Shown piece by piece: positions 44,037 to 52,632 of a stretch of DNA of 64,000 nucleotides. The notes below the pieces were generated by a model. That model was not told the DNA's origin and did not search any database. It saw only the letters and a list, made by a program, of their open reading frames with translations. The stretch lies in the NCBI RefSeq assembly GCF_009720735.1, contig NZ_WNKU01000013.1, positions 27,221 to 91,220 on the forward strand, given 5' to 3'. How positions within the stretch are numbered: the stretch's first letter is position 1; each line of letters starts with the position of its first letter. A program made the position numbers and the translations under genes. This DNA is from Heliobacterium mobile (GTDB taxonomy: Bacteria; Bacillota; Desulfitobacteriia; Heliobacteriales; Heliobacteriaceae).

Positions 44037-45062
44037 TTATGCGTTTCGATAATACTCACGCCAATAATGCAACGTGTCTTCCAACATGCGATCGACTTTG
44101 ATCTGGGGCTGCCATCCTGTGGCAAGCACGAATTTATCGGTGCAAGGGATCTGCAGGGTTACATCGGATGGCCGTAACCGAGCCGGATCTACTTCCACAG
44201 CGATGTTCTTATGGGTCGACTTTTCAATCAGGCACTGCAGCATTTCACCGATGGTCATCGTCTCGACGCCGCCGATGTTATAGACCTCTCCGGGCTGACA
44301 ACAGGTGACCAACAGCCAGTAGGCCCGCACGGCGTCACGAACATCGGTGAACGTGCGAATGCTGTTTAAATTCCCCACATAAATCGTCGGCGCCTGTTTT
44401 CCACACTCGATCGCAGCGATCTGTTTGGCAAAGTTGGATGAGGCAAACACCTCGCCGCGTCGAGGTCCTTCATGGGTAAACATTCTCGTCCGAATCGTTT
44501 TGATCTTCCAGGAGAGCCAGTACTGATGGGCGAGCATGTCCTCTCCGACCTTACTGACCGCATAGGGAGACGCCGGTCTCAGGGGACAAGCCTCGGTGAT
44601 CGGGACCTCGTCTTGGCGAACTTGTCCATACACCTCTGAAGAACTGCAGATATGCACCACCGGATCATACCCGTCCAGGTCTTTGATCTGCTTGATCGAC
44701 TCTAACAGATTGCAGGTTCCGATGACGTTCGTCTCCAGGGTGGACACAGGCGACACAAAGCTAAAGTCAACATACGATTGGGCAGCCAGATGGAAAATCA
44801 CATCGGGTTTATGTTGCGACAACGCTTTCAACAGGGATGGCATGTCGGTAAGATCGCCGTAGACCAGCTTTACCTTCCCCAAAATGTGCTGGATATTGTC
44901 TTTCGGCGCGCGCCAGCGGACAAGCCCGACGATCTCTACGTCCGGATGATGCTCCAGGATATAATCAGCCAGATGACTCCCCACAAATCCGGTGATTCCG
45001 GTGATGAGCACCCTGCGAATGTTCATCCCATTCAACGGATTATTTTCACACGCTACGCTCAT
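44037..45062 (-). CDS. GDP-sugar 4,6-dehydratase family SDR
   Basis: 341 residues, extended SDR of the GDP-mannose 4,6-dehydratase kind: RRVLITGITGFVGSHLADYI, VYGDLTD, FHLAAQSYVDFSF, ICSSSEVYGQV with ITEACPLRPASPYAVSKVGED (intact YxxxK), RMFTHEGPRRGEVFASSNFA, NLNSIRTFTDVRD and VYNIGG. It is beside HddA and in the same operon as the rest of the heptose pathway, so GDP-D-glycero-D-manno-heptose is the likely substrate, as in Campylobacter and Yersinia 6-deoxyheptose synthesis. GDP-mannose is the alternative, because ManB and ManC are in the window. A downstream ATG at 45026 is possible. Confidence 0.78.
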   Translation of the reverse strand: MSVACENNPLNGMNIRRVLITGITGFVGSHLADYILEHHPDVEIVGLVRWRAPKDNIQHILGKVKLVYGDLTDMPSLLKALSQHKPDVIFHLAAQSYVDFSFVSPVSTLETNVIGTCNLLESIKQIKDLDGYDPVVHICSSSEVYGQVRQDEVPITEACPLRPASPYAVSKVGEDMLAHQYWLSWKIKTIRTRMFTHEGPRRGEVFASSNFAKQIAAIECGKQAPTIYVGNLNSIRTFTDVRDAVRAYWLLVTCCQPGEVYNIGGVETMTIGEMLQCLIEKSTHKNIAVEVDPARLRPSDVTLQIPCTDKFVLATGWQPQIKVDRMLEDTLHYWREYYRNA

Positions 45063-45089
45063 TGTTCTAATACCTTTCCTATCTCGTTA

Positions 45090-46088
45090 TTAATAGTTTT
45101 CTTCCGGCATATAGTAAATGATTTGTGTTCCCGTCGAATCAAAGGAAAAGGGAACGTGCAACAAATGGCCGAGATCTTCTCTGATCCGTTCTTGATCTTC
45201 GGGTCTAGCATAAAACAACATAAACCCTCCGCCGCCGGCGCCCAACAGCTTTCCGCCGATCGCTCCAGCCCGTCGTCCGATCTCGTAGACCTCATCGATC
45301 GCTCCATTCGAAATCAAGGGGGTCAAGCTCCGCTTGATCATCCATTGTTCATGCAATAATTTCCCGAAGTCATCCAGGTCTTCATTCGCTGTCGCCAAAA
45401 AGGCAATCGCCGCATTGGCGATATCCATCATCTCGGTGAGCTCTTTCTTCTTTTGAGGCGTTACCTTGATCTGTTCCTTGGCGATATCGGAAGCAATTCT
45501 GGGAAACCCAAGAAAGAAGAGCATCAAATGGCTTTGCAGCAACTGAAGCTTCTTCGTGTCGATGATGATCGGTTCGACAACGATTTCATTCGGTCCGCCA
45601 AAGCGAATTTTGTTGAATCCGCCGAAGGCCGCCGTCGTCTGGTCTTGAGATCCTACATTTTCGCCGATGACATGCTGCTCGACATAAATCGCTTCCAACG
45701 CCAGTTTCTGTTTCGAACTCATGCAGCCTTTTAAGGCATAGAGCGCGTTCAGCAATCCAACCGTAAAGGCGGAACTGGAACCCAATCCAGACATGGCCGG
45801 CAGATCGGCGTTATGCTGGATTTCGACCCCTCGCTCGGTCGAGATAAAGCGCAAGCACTCGCGAATCGAGGGGTGTTTGATCTGATCGATCGTCAATGTC
45901 TCTTCTCTTTGCCGGTAGCGGAGACAATAATTGTAATCGAAAAAAGGCGGAAGGTACCGGCAAATGACGTAGCAATACTTATTTATGGAAGTGGACAGCA
46001 CAAGACCGCCGTTTTCCTTATACCATACTGGGTAGTCGGTGCCCCCGCCAAAAAAGGAAATGCGAAAAGGCGTCCGGCTTATTATCAT
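45090..46088 (-). CDS. hddA: D-glycero-alpha-D-manno-heptose 7-phosphate kinase
   Basis: Phosphorylates C1 of heptose 7-phosphate to give the 1,7-bisphosphate. About 332 residues of the GHMP kinase family: IISRTPFRISFFGGGTDYP, the ATP loop PAMSGLGSSSAFTVGLLNAL, ENVGSQDQTTAAFGGFNKIR, and GGKLLGAGGGGFMLF near the end. The GGGTDYP start is diagnostic for HddA and fucokinase-like relatives. The ATG at 46088 is set by AGAGG 8 nt upstream. The remaining pathway genes GmhA, HddC and GmhB lie at 60.5-62.4 kb, so the set is split by a dozen or so other genes. Confidence 0.9.
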   Translation of the reverse strand: MIISRTPFRISFFGGGTDYPVWYKENGGLVLSTSINKYCYVICRYLPPFFDYNYCLRYRQREETLTIDQIKHPSIRECLRFISTERGVEIQHNADLPAMSGLGSSSAFTVGLLNALYALKGCMSSKQKLALEAIYVEQHVIGENVGSQDQTTAAFGGFNKIRFGGPNEIVVEPIIIDTKKLQLLQSHLMLFFLGFPRIASDIAKEQIKVTPQKKKELTEMMDIANAAIAFLATANEDLDDFGKLLHEQWMIKRSLTPLISNGAIDEVYEIGRRAGAIGGKLLGAGGGGFMLFYARPEDQERIREDLGHLLHVPFSFDSTGTQIIYYMPEENY

Positions 46089-46103
46089 AAGCAAATCCTC
46101 TCA

Positions 46104-47066
46104 TTATTCAGATGCGCGGCTTTGTCGATACCAACGGATCGTATTCCGTATCCCTTCCTCAAAGGAGGTCTCGGCGGAGAAACCGATCAACTGTTCCGCT
46201 TTTGTGACGTCGATCTTGCGGACGGGGATCATCGACGGCTTCGATTGGTTATAGACAACCTGCGCGTCCTCATAGCCATCGACGGCCAAAATCGTCTGCA
46301 ATGCTTCCCGGATGCTGATCGACCTGCCCGAACCGATGTTTACTGGCTCATAGCCCTCGATCTTTTCCATCGCCGAGAGGATGCCCTCAACAAAGTCGCC
46401 CACATAAATAAAGTCTTTCAGGTCCTTGCCGTCCCCCCATACCTCCAGCGGGGCGTGTCTTTCGACAACTTTTCGGATCAACGCAGGCAAGACATGCGAT
46501 GTCTCCCACTCGAAATCATCATACTCGCCGTAGATGTTAGCAGGTCTCACGACGACAACCTGCATAGGATTGCGGATCTTGGTCGCATACATCTCACAAG
46601 CGATTTCACTGAACCGCTTCATCCAGCCAACGCAAAAGTACTTCTCAAAGAGGTCCCCTGTCATCATTTCCTCTTCCTTGACAGGATGAGTATAGGCGGG
46701 ATAGACGGTGTTGCTGCTGATGAACAAGACCTTTTTGACATTGGCGCTGTAGGCCGCCTCAAGGATGAGCAAGTTCATGATTACGTTCGGCGTCACATGG
46801 GTGAGTGGGTTCTTTTCAATTACAGCCGCGCCGGATGTGTTTGCGGCGCACATAAAAACGAAATCCATCCCCTGCGCAACGCGGTGGCAGTCCTCTTGCC
46901 GGGTTAGATCACAGCGAACATAGCGGATTCGATCATCCTGAAGGACCGGCTCTTTTTTATGTATGGTTGCTGTCACATCAGCGCCGAGTTCAAGCAGACG
47001 TCTGATCAGATTGACACCGACAAAGCCGGTCCCGCCGGCGACGAGCACGTTTTTCCCTTTATACAC
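46104..47066 (-). CDS. SDR nucleotide-sugar reductase/epimerase lacking the catalytic Tyr (copy 1)
   Basis: About 320 residues, WcaG/GDP-fucose-synthase-like: KGKNVLVAGGTGFVGVNLIR (NAD(P) loop), VFMCAANTSGAAVIEKNPLT, FISSNTVYP, VRPANIYGEYDDFEWETSHV, VWGDGKDLKDFIYVGD, VNIGSGRSISIREA. Where the family has Tyr-x-x-x-Lys this protein has VGWMKRFSE: the Lys aligns but Tyr is Val. The start is GTG 47066, after GAGGTGG, and overlaps the cupin gene by 8 nt. Probably acts on the keto-sugar made by the dehydratase at 44037; with the Tyr missing, proton transfer must be done by another residue or the activity is different. Confidence 0.75.
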   Translation of the reverse strand: MYKGKNVLVAGGTGFVGVNLIRRLLELGADVTATIHKKEPVLQDDRIRYVRCDLTRQEDCHRVAQGMDFVFMCAANTSGAAVIEKNPLTHVTPNVIMNLLILEAAYSANVKKVLFISSNTVYPAYTHPVKEEEMMTGDLFEKYFCVGWMKRFSEIACEMYATKIRNPMQVVVVRPANIYGEYDDFEWETSHVLPALIRKVVERHAPLEVWGDGKDLKDFIYVGDFVEGILSAMEKIEGYEPVNIGSGRSISIREALQTILAVDGYEDAQVVYNQSKPSMIPVRKIDVTKAEQLIGFSAETSFEEGIRNTIRWYRQSRASE

Positions 47067-47574
47067 GATGTCCCACCTCATCTCGTTGCGATAGGATTGG
47101 GTCTTTGATCGGCCACCAGATATTCAGCTTCGGATCATTCCACTTGTAGGTGAACTGGCCTGCCGGGTCATAGTATGTGCTTTGTTTATAATGGAAGATG
47201 GCTTGTTCGCTCAAGACCAGATGGGCGTTACCGTGCTTGGGCGGAACCAACACCTGATGGTAATTGGAGGCGGAAAGGGTAAAAGCTTGCCATTTTCCGA
47301 AGTTTATTGATTGCTCATCACAGTTGACAACAACAAAATAAAACTTTCCGTGCAAGCACGAAATCAGCTTCCATGTGTTTTGATCCCCGTGAATCCCCCG
47401 CAGCACACCTTGGGATGAAACAGAAATATCATCCTGCACAAAGTCAATGTCGATCCCGTTTTCCTTATACAGTTTTTCATTGTACGTTTCCGTGTACGTT
47501 CCCCTGAAGTCTTCAAACGTATAGGGCTTTATCAGCAAAACCCCGTCCAGTTTCGTCTTCTCTACCGCGAGCAT
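47059..47574 (-). CDS. cupin sugar epimerase, dTDP-4-dehydrorhamnose 3,5-epimerase (RmlC) family
   Basis: About 171 residues from ATG 47574, which follows CACAGGAGGAAG. Motifs: YTFEDFRGTYTETYNEK, IDIDFVQDDISVSSQGVLRG, IHGDQNTWKLISCLHGKFYF, NFGKWQAFTLSASNYHQVLV, PPKHGNAHLVLSEQ and FTYKWNDPKLNIWWPIKDPI. Family enzymes invert C3 and/or C5 of a 4-keto-6-deoxy nucleotide sugar. No RmlA, RmlB or RmlD accompanies it. It sits between two SDRs in the GDP-heptose cluster, like Campylobacter Cj1430, so a GDP-4-keto-6-deoxyheptose 3,5- or 3-epimerase is more likely than rhamnose synthesis. Confidence 0.82.
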   Translation of the reverse strand: MLAVEKTKLDGVLLIKPYTFEDFRGTYTETYNEKLYKENGIDIDFVQDDISVSSQGVLRGIHGDQNTWKLISCLHGKFYFVVVNCDEQSINFGKWQAFTLSASNYHQVLVPPKHGNAHLVLSEQAIFHYKQSTYYDPAGQFTYKWNDPKLNIWWPIKDPILSQRDEVGHRV

Positions 47575-47601
47575 AGACTTCCTCCTGTGATCCATTGACA
47601 A

Positions 47602-48585
47602 TTATCGAAAGTAGTTCACCTTGCGTTGATATTCGGCGGTATTTTCTACATACCAATCCCATGTTTGTTTTAAACCATCAAGCAATGACGTGGTCGGGTT
47701 ATACCCTATGGTCTCTCTCGCCAGGGTGATGTCCATCACTCGCTTGGAAAAGCCCACCGGTTTGTTGGTGTCAAAGGCATAATTGAAGTCTAAAAAGGTA
47801 CGCAACGTCTCGATGACTTGCCGGATCGTGTATTCCTGACCGCTTCCCAGGTTCACATACCCCGATGGCGTCCCATGATAGAGCGCCAGTATTGTCCCTT
47901 CCGCCACATCCCGGCTGTAGGCAAAGTCTCTGACAGCGCTACCGTCTCCCCAGATGAGCAGCGGGTCCTCCTTGTGATAGATCCGGTGCAGCAGAGAGGG
48001 GATGACCATGGCGTTGGCCGGATCAAAATTATCCCCAGGACCGTATACGTTGCAAGGTCGGACGACGGCGAAATGATCGAGTCCGTATTGGATCTTATAG
48101 GCCTGGATCTGCAGCTCGGCCATGCGTTTTGCCCAACCAGGGAACATATCCATCGGGGGACCCGAACAGGAATCGGTTTCGACAAAGCGTTCACCCTGCT
48201 CATAGGCGCCGATAGAACTCGTATACACGAGTTTTTGGACCTTATTTAACCGGCTCGCCTCCAGCAGGTTTGTGTTCATCATCAGCAAAGGCACGAAAAA
48301 GCTGGCTGGTTTTGACTTCGTTACCTCAATGGAGCCTTTGATACCAGCGATATGAAAGACGAAATCCATATCGCTGGTAATTTCCTTGCAGAAGGAAAAA
48401 TCGGCCAAATCGCCGTAGATATGTTTCGCTTGATCATTCACCGCGATCTTATCCAGTGAGGCAATAGTGACATAAGCGCCGGCTTCACATAAGATATCCA
48501 CCACTTGCCGGCCAATGAGGCCGGTTCCGCCGGTGACTAACACGTTTTTTCCTGAAAAACTGCGAAGGACTTCTTCGCTGATCAT
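47602..48585 (-). CDS. SDR nucleotide-sugar reductase/epimerase lacking the catalytic Tyr (copy 2)
   Basis: 327 residues: GKNVLVTGGTGLIGRQVVDI, VFHIAGIKGSIEVTKSKP, LVYTSSIGAYEQGE, VRPCNVYGPGDNFDPANAMV, IWGDGSAVRDFAYSRDVAEG, VNLGSGQEYTIRQVIETL. The active-site region is DMFPGWAKRMAE: Lys is present, but Pro stands in place of Tyr, as in the paralogue at 55027. The HIAGIKGS/NLVGIKGS element is shared with that paralogue. Strong GGGGGATAACGT start site. Role probably reduction or epimerisation of a keto-heptose intermediate; not determined. Confidence 0.75.
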   Translation of the reverse strand: MISEEVLRSFSGKNVLVTGGTGLIGRQVVDILCEAGAYVTIASLDKIAVNDQAKHIYGDLADFSFCKEITSDMDFVFHIAGIKGSIEVTKSKPASFFVPLLMMNTNLLEASRLNKVQKLVYTSSIGAYEQGERFVETDSCSGPPMDMFPGWAKRMAELQIQAYKIQYGLDHFAVVRPCNVYGPGDNFDPANAMVIPSLLHRIYHKEDPLLIWGDGSAVRDFAYSRDVAEGTILALYHGTPSGYVNLGSGQEYTIRQVIETLRTFLDFNYAFDTNKPVGFSKRVMDITLARETIGYNPTTSLLDGLKQTWDWYVENTAEYQRKVNYFR

Positions 48586-48596
48586 ACGTTATCCCC

Positions 48597-49547
48597 CTAT
48601 CCGATTGGCCGCCAGACGATTAAAGAACCCTCATGATACTGATTGCTGAAATGGATTCTCCGAGTCTCACAGATCTCAATGACGCCTTGAGACTCTAACT
48701 CGCGAAGTCTCGTCAGGTAATTATTTAAATACCCGCGCTTTTGATGGTATTTGATCGCAAGCCAGTCCAGCAGATGCTCGGGATCATATAATTCTATTAT
48801 CGGCTCCACATTCACACAAATTGAGGGCTTCTTGCGGATAAAGAAGTCCAGTATCTTTTCAAAAGAATCGCCCAACTGTTCGAGCGAACCGATCGTCAAA
48901 AAGGCGCTCTGTTTGTCAACCTCCACCTCGAAGTCGGGCGAAAACATATTAAACAGCTTCCCTGCAATACGATCGCCATACATAGGGGAGATGGCGTCCA
49001 AAATCTCGATCGAGGACTTGGCCCAGTCGAAACCGGTGAGGCGGGCTTGCGGATACATGTCGGCGAGGGTCGCCAGGTTATGGCCCGGACCAAAACCGAA
49101 TTCATAGATGGAAGATGCGTTGTGAAAATATGTTTTAAACAGCCAGGTTTTGAATAAGTTGAAATAATTGAGCTCGTAGTTTTCGCTTTTCGGTCGAATA
49201 TAATTTTGCTTGAGACGTTTAATGGGGTGTTTGTTGATGTACTTCGGCGTCAGATCGCGGATATCTCCTGATCGTAAAAACACATCCAGATTTTCTCTCC
49301 AACCCTTCTCCCACTGGATTTGACGCTCCTGTCCGGATACGGAGAAGGGCTTTCCTTCCAGCTCTTTCAGGACGCTGACAATGATCTGATCTCGCTCTTT
49401 CCCTTCCACTGTGTCGTATTGGAAATTATCCCGTTGGAGCATCTCGCCGCATTTCGCATTGATATCCTCCTCCGTCGTCCCAAAGATATCTGCAAAATCT
49501 TTCGCCGTTACCGACCGTTCATAGGTATAATCCTCGCGCAACAACAT
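48597..49547 (-). CDS. SAM-dependent methyltransferase
   Basis: 316 residues. After a helical N-terminal third (YTYERSVTAKDFADIFG, LKQNYIRPKSENYELNYFNL) comes a Rossmann methyltransferase with SIYEFGFGPGHNLATLADMY (SAM loop), ARLTGFDWAKSSIEIL and FLTIGSLEQLGDSFEKILDF. The C-terminus has VNVEPIIELYDPEHLLDWLA, RLRELESQGVIEI. No close family is recognised; similar proteins are found in sugar and O-antigen clusters, so methylation of a deoxyheptose is a reasonable guess. Lies 11 nt from the SDR at 47602. Confidence 0.68.
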   Translation of the reverse strand: MLLREDYTYERSVTAKDFADIFGTTEEDINAKCGEMLQRDNFQYDTVEGKERDQIIVSVLKELEGKPFSVSGQERQIQWEKGWRENLDVFLRSGDIRDLTPKYINKHPIKRLKQNYIRPKSENYELNYFNLFKTWLFKTYFHNASSIYEFGFGPGHNLATLADMYPQARLTGFDWAKSSIEILDAISPMYGDRIAGKLFNMFSPDFEVEVDKQSAFLTIGSLEQLGDSFEKILDFFIRKKPSICVNVEPIIELYDPEHLLDWLAIKYHQKRGYLNNYLTRLRELESQGVIEICETRRIHFSNQYHEGSLIVWRPIG

Positions 49548-49565
49548 TCTCCCCTTACATCTCGG

Positions 49566-50318
49566 TTATTCAACGATGTAATACGACGTTCTCGACGTGT
49601 AGCGGTACCGTTTGAGACGAATATTGTTCAGGCCCATGACCTCCATGAGCGCCAGTGTTTCGCCGGGCGAGTCCGGATCATTCAACTCATCAAAACCTAA
49701 GATACTGCCTTTCACTAAACGATCCTTGATCGCAGTGAGGCATTTTTTCGTCGGCTCATACAGATCAAAGTCAAAGTAGGCCAGCGCGATGATCGTCTCC
49801 GGGCAATCCTTGAGATACTTTTCGATCTCCTCAGTCGCATCGCCCGTTCGCAGATCATGCTTTTTGATGTGTGCCAGGGGATTGTCCTTTTCCTGCAAGG
49901 TAATGATATTTTCCAGATAATCCACGTAGTTGTCAGGCAAGGCCAGTCCGCCGACGACCATCATGTCGGAGACGCCGTCTTTATCGGAGATACTGGGGAA
50001 GCCTTCAAAGGTATCAAAGCCGATGATCTTGCGATGGCGATTGAAGGGTTCGTAAATGCCCCGCAACGCTGAGAATAAGGCGAGGTTCTGTCCCCAGCGG
50101 GTTCCAAACTCGATGATGACACCCTGTACATCGACGATCTGCTTGTAAATATGATCCATAAACAGGATTCTGGAAAGCGATTTTGAGTTTAAAAAGAGAC
50201 CCAAATTGGAAAGCAATTGATCGTCCGGTATGGGGCAGTTTTTCAACATCTGCACCATTTGACCTCTCGCTTCCGCCTCTTCCGTGTTTGTGTATGTCTT
50301 TATCCCGTAATCCTTCAT
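49566..50318 (-). CDS. TylF/macrocin-O-methyltransferase-like enzyme (copy 1)
   Basis: 250 residues. NCPIPDDQLLSNLGLFLNSK, GVIIEFGTRWGQNLALFSAL (SAM loop), FNRHRKIIGFDTFEGFPSIS, HDLRTGDATEEIEKYL, ALAYFDFDLYEPTKKCL (metal-binding Asp residues) and GSILGFDELNDPDSPGETLA are characteristic of TylF-type sugar O-methyltransferases, which need SAM and Mg2+. A paralogue with the same landmarks is at 57780. Acts probably on a sugar hydroxyl of the heptose or of the growing glycan. CAGGTGATATTTTT precedes the ATG. Confidence 0.82.
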   Translation of the reverse strand: MKDYGIKTYTNTEEAEARGQMVQMLKNCPIPDDQLLSNLGLFLNSKSLSRILFMDHIYKQIVDVQGVIIEFGTRWGQNLALFSALRGIYEPFNRHRKIIGFDTFEGFPSISDKDGVSDMMVVGGLALPDNYVDYLENIITLQEKDNPLAHIKKHDLRTGDATEEIEKYLKDCPETIIALAYFDFDLYEPTKKCLTAIKDRLVKGSILGFDELNDPDSPGETLALMEVMGLNNIRLKRYRYTSRTSYYIVE

Positions 50319-50342
50319 AAAAATATCACCTGTTCTTACATA

Positions 50343-51464
50343 TTATTCTCGAATCAAAACAGGAATCGCCGATGTCTCTCCATTTGCAATCACCCAGGCC
50401 CAGTATCGAATCCGCCCTTCCAGCAAATCGTAGGCATATCCACCCTCTGTCGAGGTGGTCTTGCGGACACGCACTGGTTTAATTGGCTCCCCTGAAGCGA
50501 TATCCTCGGCCAAGTCAGCGGGACTCGGAACAAAGCCCAATTTATTTTCGATCGCCTCAGACAAGGTGCAATAGGCCTTTCGATTTCCCTGTCCATCTTG
50601 CACGACACGAATCTCTTTTACCGGAATTCGCTTTTGATTACCCGAAAAAGCATCATCGATCAAACGGATTTCCGCATCGGAAAGGCGAAAGGCCAACGCC
50701 TTGGCGTTTTCTTCGACATGATGGATATTGGAAGATTTCGGAATCGCAACGACATTTCTCTTAGCGACCAACCAGTTGAGAACGACCTGGGCAACCGTTC
50801 CGTCGTGATGTTGGGCAATCTCTTCAAGGCACGCTTTCTTTGAAGGAGATGAGAGATTGCCTTGATCCAAGGGGCTATAGGCGATCATGGTCATGTCGTT
50901 TTCAACGCAAAAGGGAAGTACAGTGCTCTCGATCGATCGATCAAACAGGTTGTATTCATTTTGAATGGATACGAGTTTATCCCCCAACAGCGCGTGGGCC
51001 TCTTTTAACTCTTTTAACGAAAAATTGGATACGCCGATGAAGCGGACCTTTCCCTCTTGGACTAGTTTCACCATGGCCCCCAGTGTTTCTTCGAGCGGGA
51101 TCAACGGGTTCGGCCAGTGGATCTGGTATAGATCGATGTAGTCGGTCCTCAGACGCTGCAAGCTTCTCTCGGCGGCATCGATGACGCCACGGGAAGAACT
51201 ATTCTCCGGTGAGAACTTGGAAGCGATGAAGATCGAGTCCCGGATGCCTTTCACCGATTTTCCGATGACCTCTTCCGAATGCCCGTCGCCGTAGACCTCA
51301 GCCGTATCGACAAAGGTCATTCCCAAGGCATATCCGCGCTGAAGCGCGCCGATATAACGGTCATCATCGGATATGTCTTGGGAGAAAAATCCCCCGATCC
51401 CCATGCATCCCTGCCCCAACGCCGGCACAAGACAGCCGCTCTTTCCCAGTGGTTTATAGATCAT
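50343..51464 (-). CDS. aldo-keto reductase with C-terminal ParB-like tail (copy 1)
   Basis: About 373 residues. Residues 1-270 are a complete aldo-keto reductase barrel: LGQGCMGIGGFF, FVDTAEVYGDGHSEEVIGKS (Asp/Tyr of the tetrad), DSIFIASKFSPE (Lys), YIDLYQIHWPN (His), FIGVSNFSLKEL, IAYSPLDQG, AIPKSSNIHHVEENAKAL. The last 70 residues are different: FVPSPADLAEDI, KPVRVRK, YAYDLLEGRIRYWAWVIANG and IPVLIRE closely follow the ParB N-terminal/sulfiredoxin fold (PIVVR...YELI-GERR..A....IPV). The neighbour at 51503 has the same extension. ATG 51464 is preferred to 51482 because the protein then starts like the family. Likely reduces a keto-sugar; the tail's role is unknown. Confidence 0.78.
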   Translation of the reverse strand: MIYKPLGKSGCLVPALGQGCMGIGGFFSQDISDDDRYIGALQRGYALGMTFVDTAEVYGDGHSEEVIGKSVKGIRDSIFIASKFSPENSSSRGVIDAAERSLQRLRTDYIDLYQIHWPNPLIPLEETLGAMVKLVQEGKVRFIGVSNFSLKELKEAHALLGDKLVSIQNEYNLFDRSIESTVLPFCVENDMTMIAYSPLDQGNLSSPSKKACLEEIAQHHDGTVAQVVLNWLVAKRNVVAIPKSSNIHHVEENAKALAFRLSDAEIRLIDDAFSGNQKRIPVKEIRVVQDGQGNRKAYCTLSEAIENKLGFVPSPADLAEDIASGEPIKPVRVRKTTSTEGGYAYDLLEGRIRYWAWVIANGETSAIPVLIRE

Positions 51465-51502
51465 CCCTAGCGCCACTCCCATTATTTGTCTTCGGTCCTA
51501 AT

Positions 51503-52618
51503 TTAGTCCACTTCCTGGATGTATGCGGGGATGGGAATCTCCCATCCAAAAGCGATGACCCAAGCCCAATATCGAATATGTTCGCCCACGAGGATGTATC
51601 GGAACGGACCGGCATGGTCAGGGTTTCGGATCAGTCGAATCGGCTTTTGAATCTTCCACTTCGCGATATTTTCGGCCAATATCTCCGGGCTTGGGAACAA
51701 GTCGAACCGATTTTTCATCGCTTCTTCCACCGTCCCATAGACCGGTTTGCCTTCAGCCTTCACCTGAACCTCTGCCGGCAACACCCAATCCGTTTTTCGC
51801 TGAAAAGCCTTCGCGATGGACTCCATATCGTCGGTCGATAAGTCAAACTGGGCAGCTTCCGCGTTCTGAGAGGTATGATGCATGCTCGCAGACTTGGCGA
51901 TAGCGATCACCGAACCGTGGTCGACAATCCAGCGCAGGATCACCTGAAACACCGTTTTATCATAGCCTTCCGCGATCTCCTGCAACAGTTGTTGTTGGGT
52001 CCTGGTAAAGCCGCTCCTTCCTTGATCCAGCGGACTATAGGCGAGCGTGGCGATCTGATTTGCTTGGCTGTAGGGCAGCCAGGCTTCCTCAATGGATCGC
52101 TCCACAAGATTATACTCCACTTGGTTCGAGACGATTTTTCCGCTGCCAAAAACACGTTGCGCTTCCACATACTCTTGCAACGTGAAATTGCTCACGCCGA
52201 TATACCGTATCTTGCCTTGAGCAACCAGTACGCGCAAGGCTTCCATCGTCTCTTGAATCGGCACGCGCGGGTTAGGCCAGTGAATCTGATACAGATCAAT
52301 AAAATCCGTGCCCAGTCTTTTCAGGCTTCCATCCAGCGCATTGATGACATCCGAAAACCGATGGTGATCCGGGTTGAACTTCGAGGCGATGAACACGCGA
52401 TCGCGTACGCCTCTGATCGCCTTGCCCACAACGATTTCGGCGTGTCCGCCGCCGTATAACTCAGCCGTGTCAATGTAGTTCATTCCCAGATCGACGCCAT
52501 GCCTGAGCACGGCTGCCCGTTCCCGGTCCCCTTCATCGCTGGCGTTGGCCAGGGGTCCCGTCCCCGTTGTCCCTTGGCCGATCGGAAATACGCAGTCGTT
52601 CCCGATGCATCTGAACAC
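51503..52618 (-). CDS. aldo-keto reductase with C-terminal ParB-like tail (copy 2)
   Basis: 371 residues: FPIGQGTTGTGP, YIDTAELYGGGHAEIVVGKA, DRVFIASKFNPD, FIDLYQIHWPNPRVPIQETM, YIGVSNFTLQEY, LAYSPLDQGRSGF and AIAKSASMHHTSQNAEAAQF make a full aldo-keto reductase. The tail is FPSPEILAENIAKWKIQKPI, RYILVGEHIRYWAWVIAFG and IPIPAYIQEVD, aligned with the ParB-like tail of the next gene; the Arg of GERR is only partly kept (GEHIRYWA). GTG start after GAGGTTTCACT. Paralogue of the gene at 50343, 39 nt away. Confidence 0.77.
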   Translation of the reverse strand: MFRCIGNDCVFPIGQGTTGTGPLANASDEGDRERAAVLRHGVDLGMNYIDTAELYGGGHAEIVVGKAIRGVRDRVFIASKFNPDHHRFSDVINALDGSLKRLGTDFIDLYQIHWPNPRVPIQETMEALRVLVAQGKIRYIGVSNFTLQEYVEAQRVFGSGKIVSNQVEYNLVERSIEEAWLPYSQANQIATLAYSPLDQGRSGFTRTQQQLLQEIAEGYDKTVFQVILRWIVDHGSVIAIAKSASMHHTSQNAEAAQFDLSTDDMESIAKAFQRKTDWVLPAEVQVKAEGKPVYGTVEEAMKNRFDLFPSPEILAENIAKWKIQKPIRLIRNPDHAGPFRYILVGEHIRYWAWVIAFGWEIPIPAYIQEVD

Positions 52619-52632
52619 AGTGAAACCTCATT

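Noticed and set aside
45813..46907. Plus-strand open frame of 364 codons opposite hddA and the SDR
   Set aside because: It spans two well-supported minus-strand genes and has no family features.
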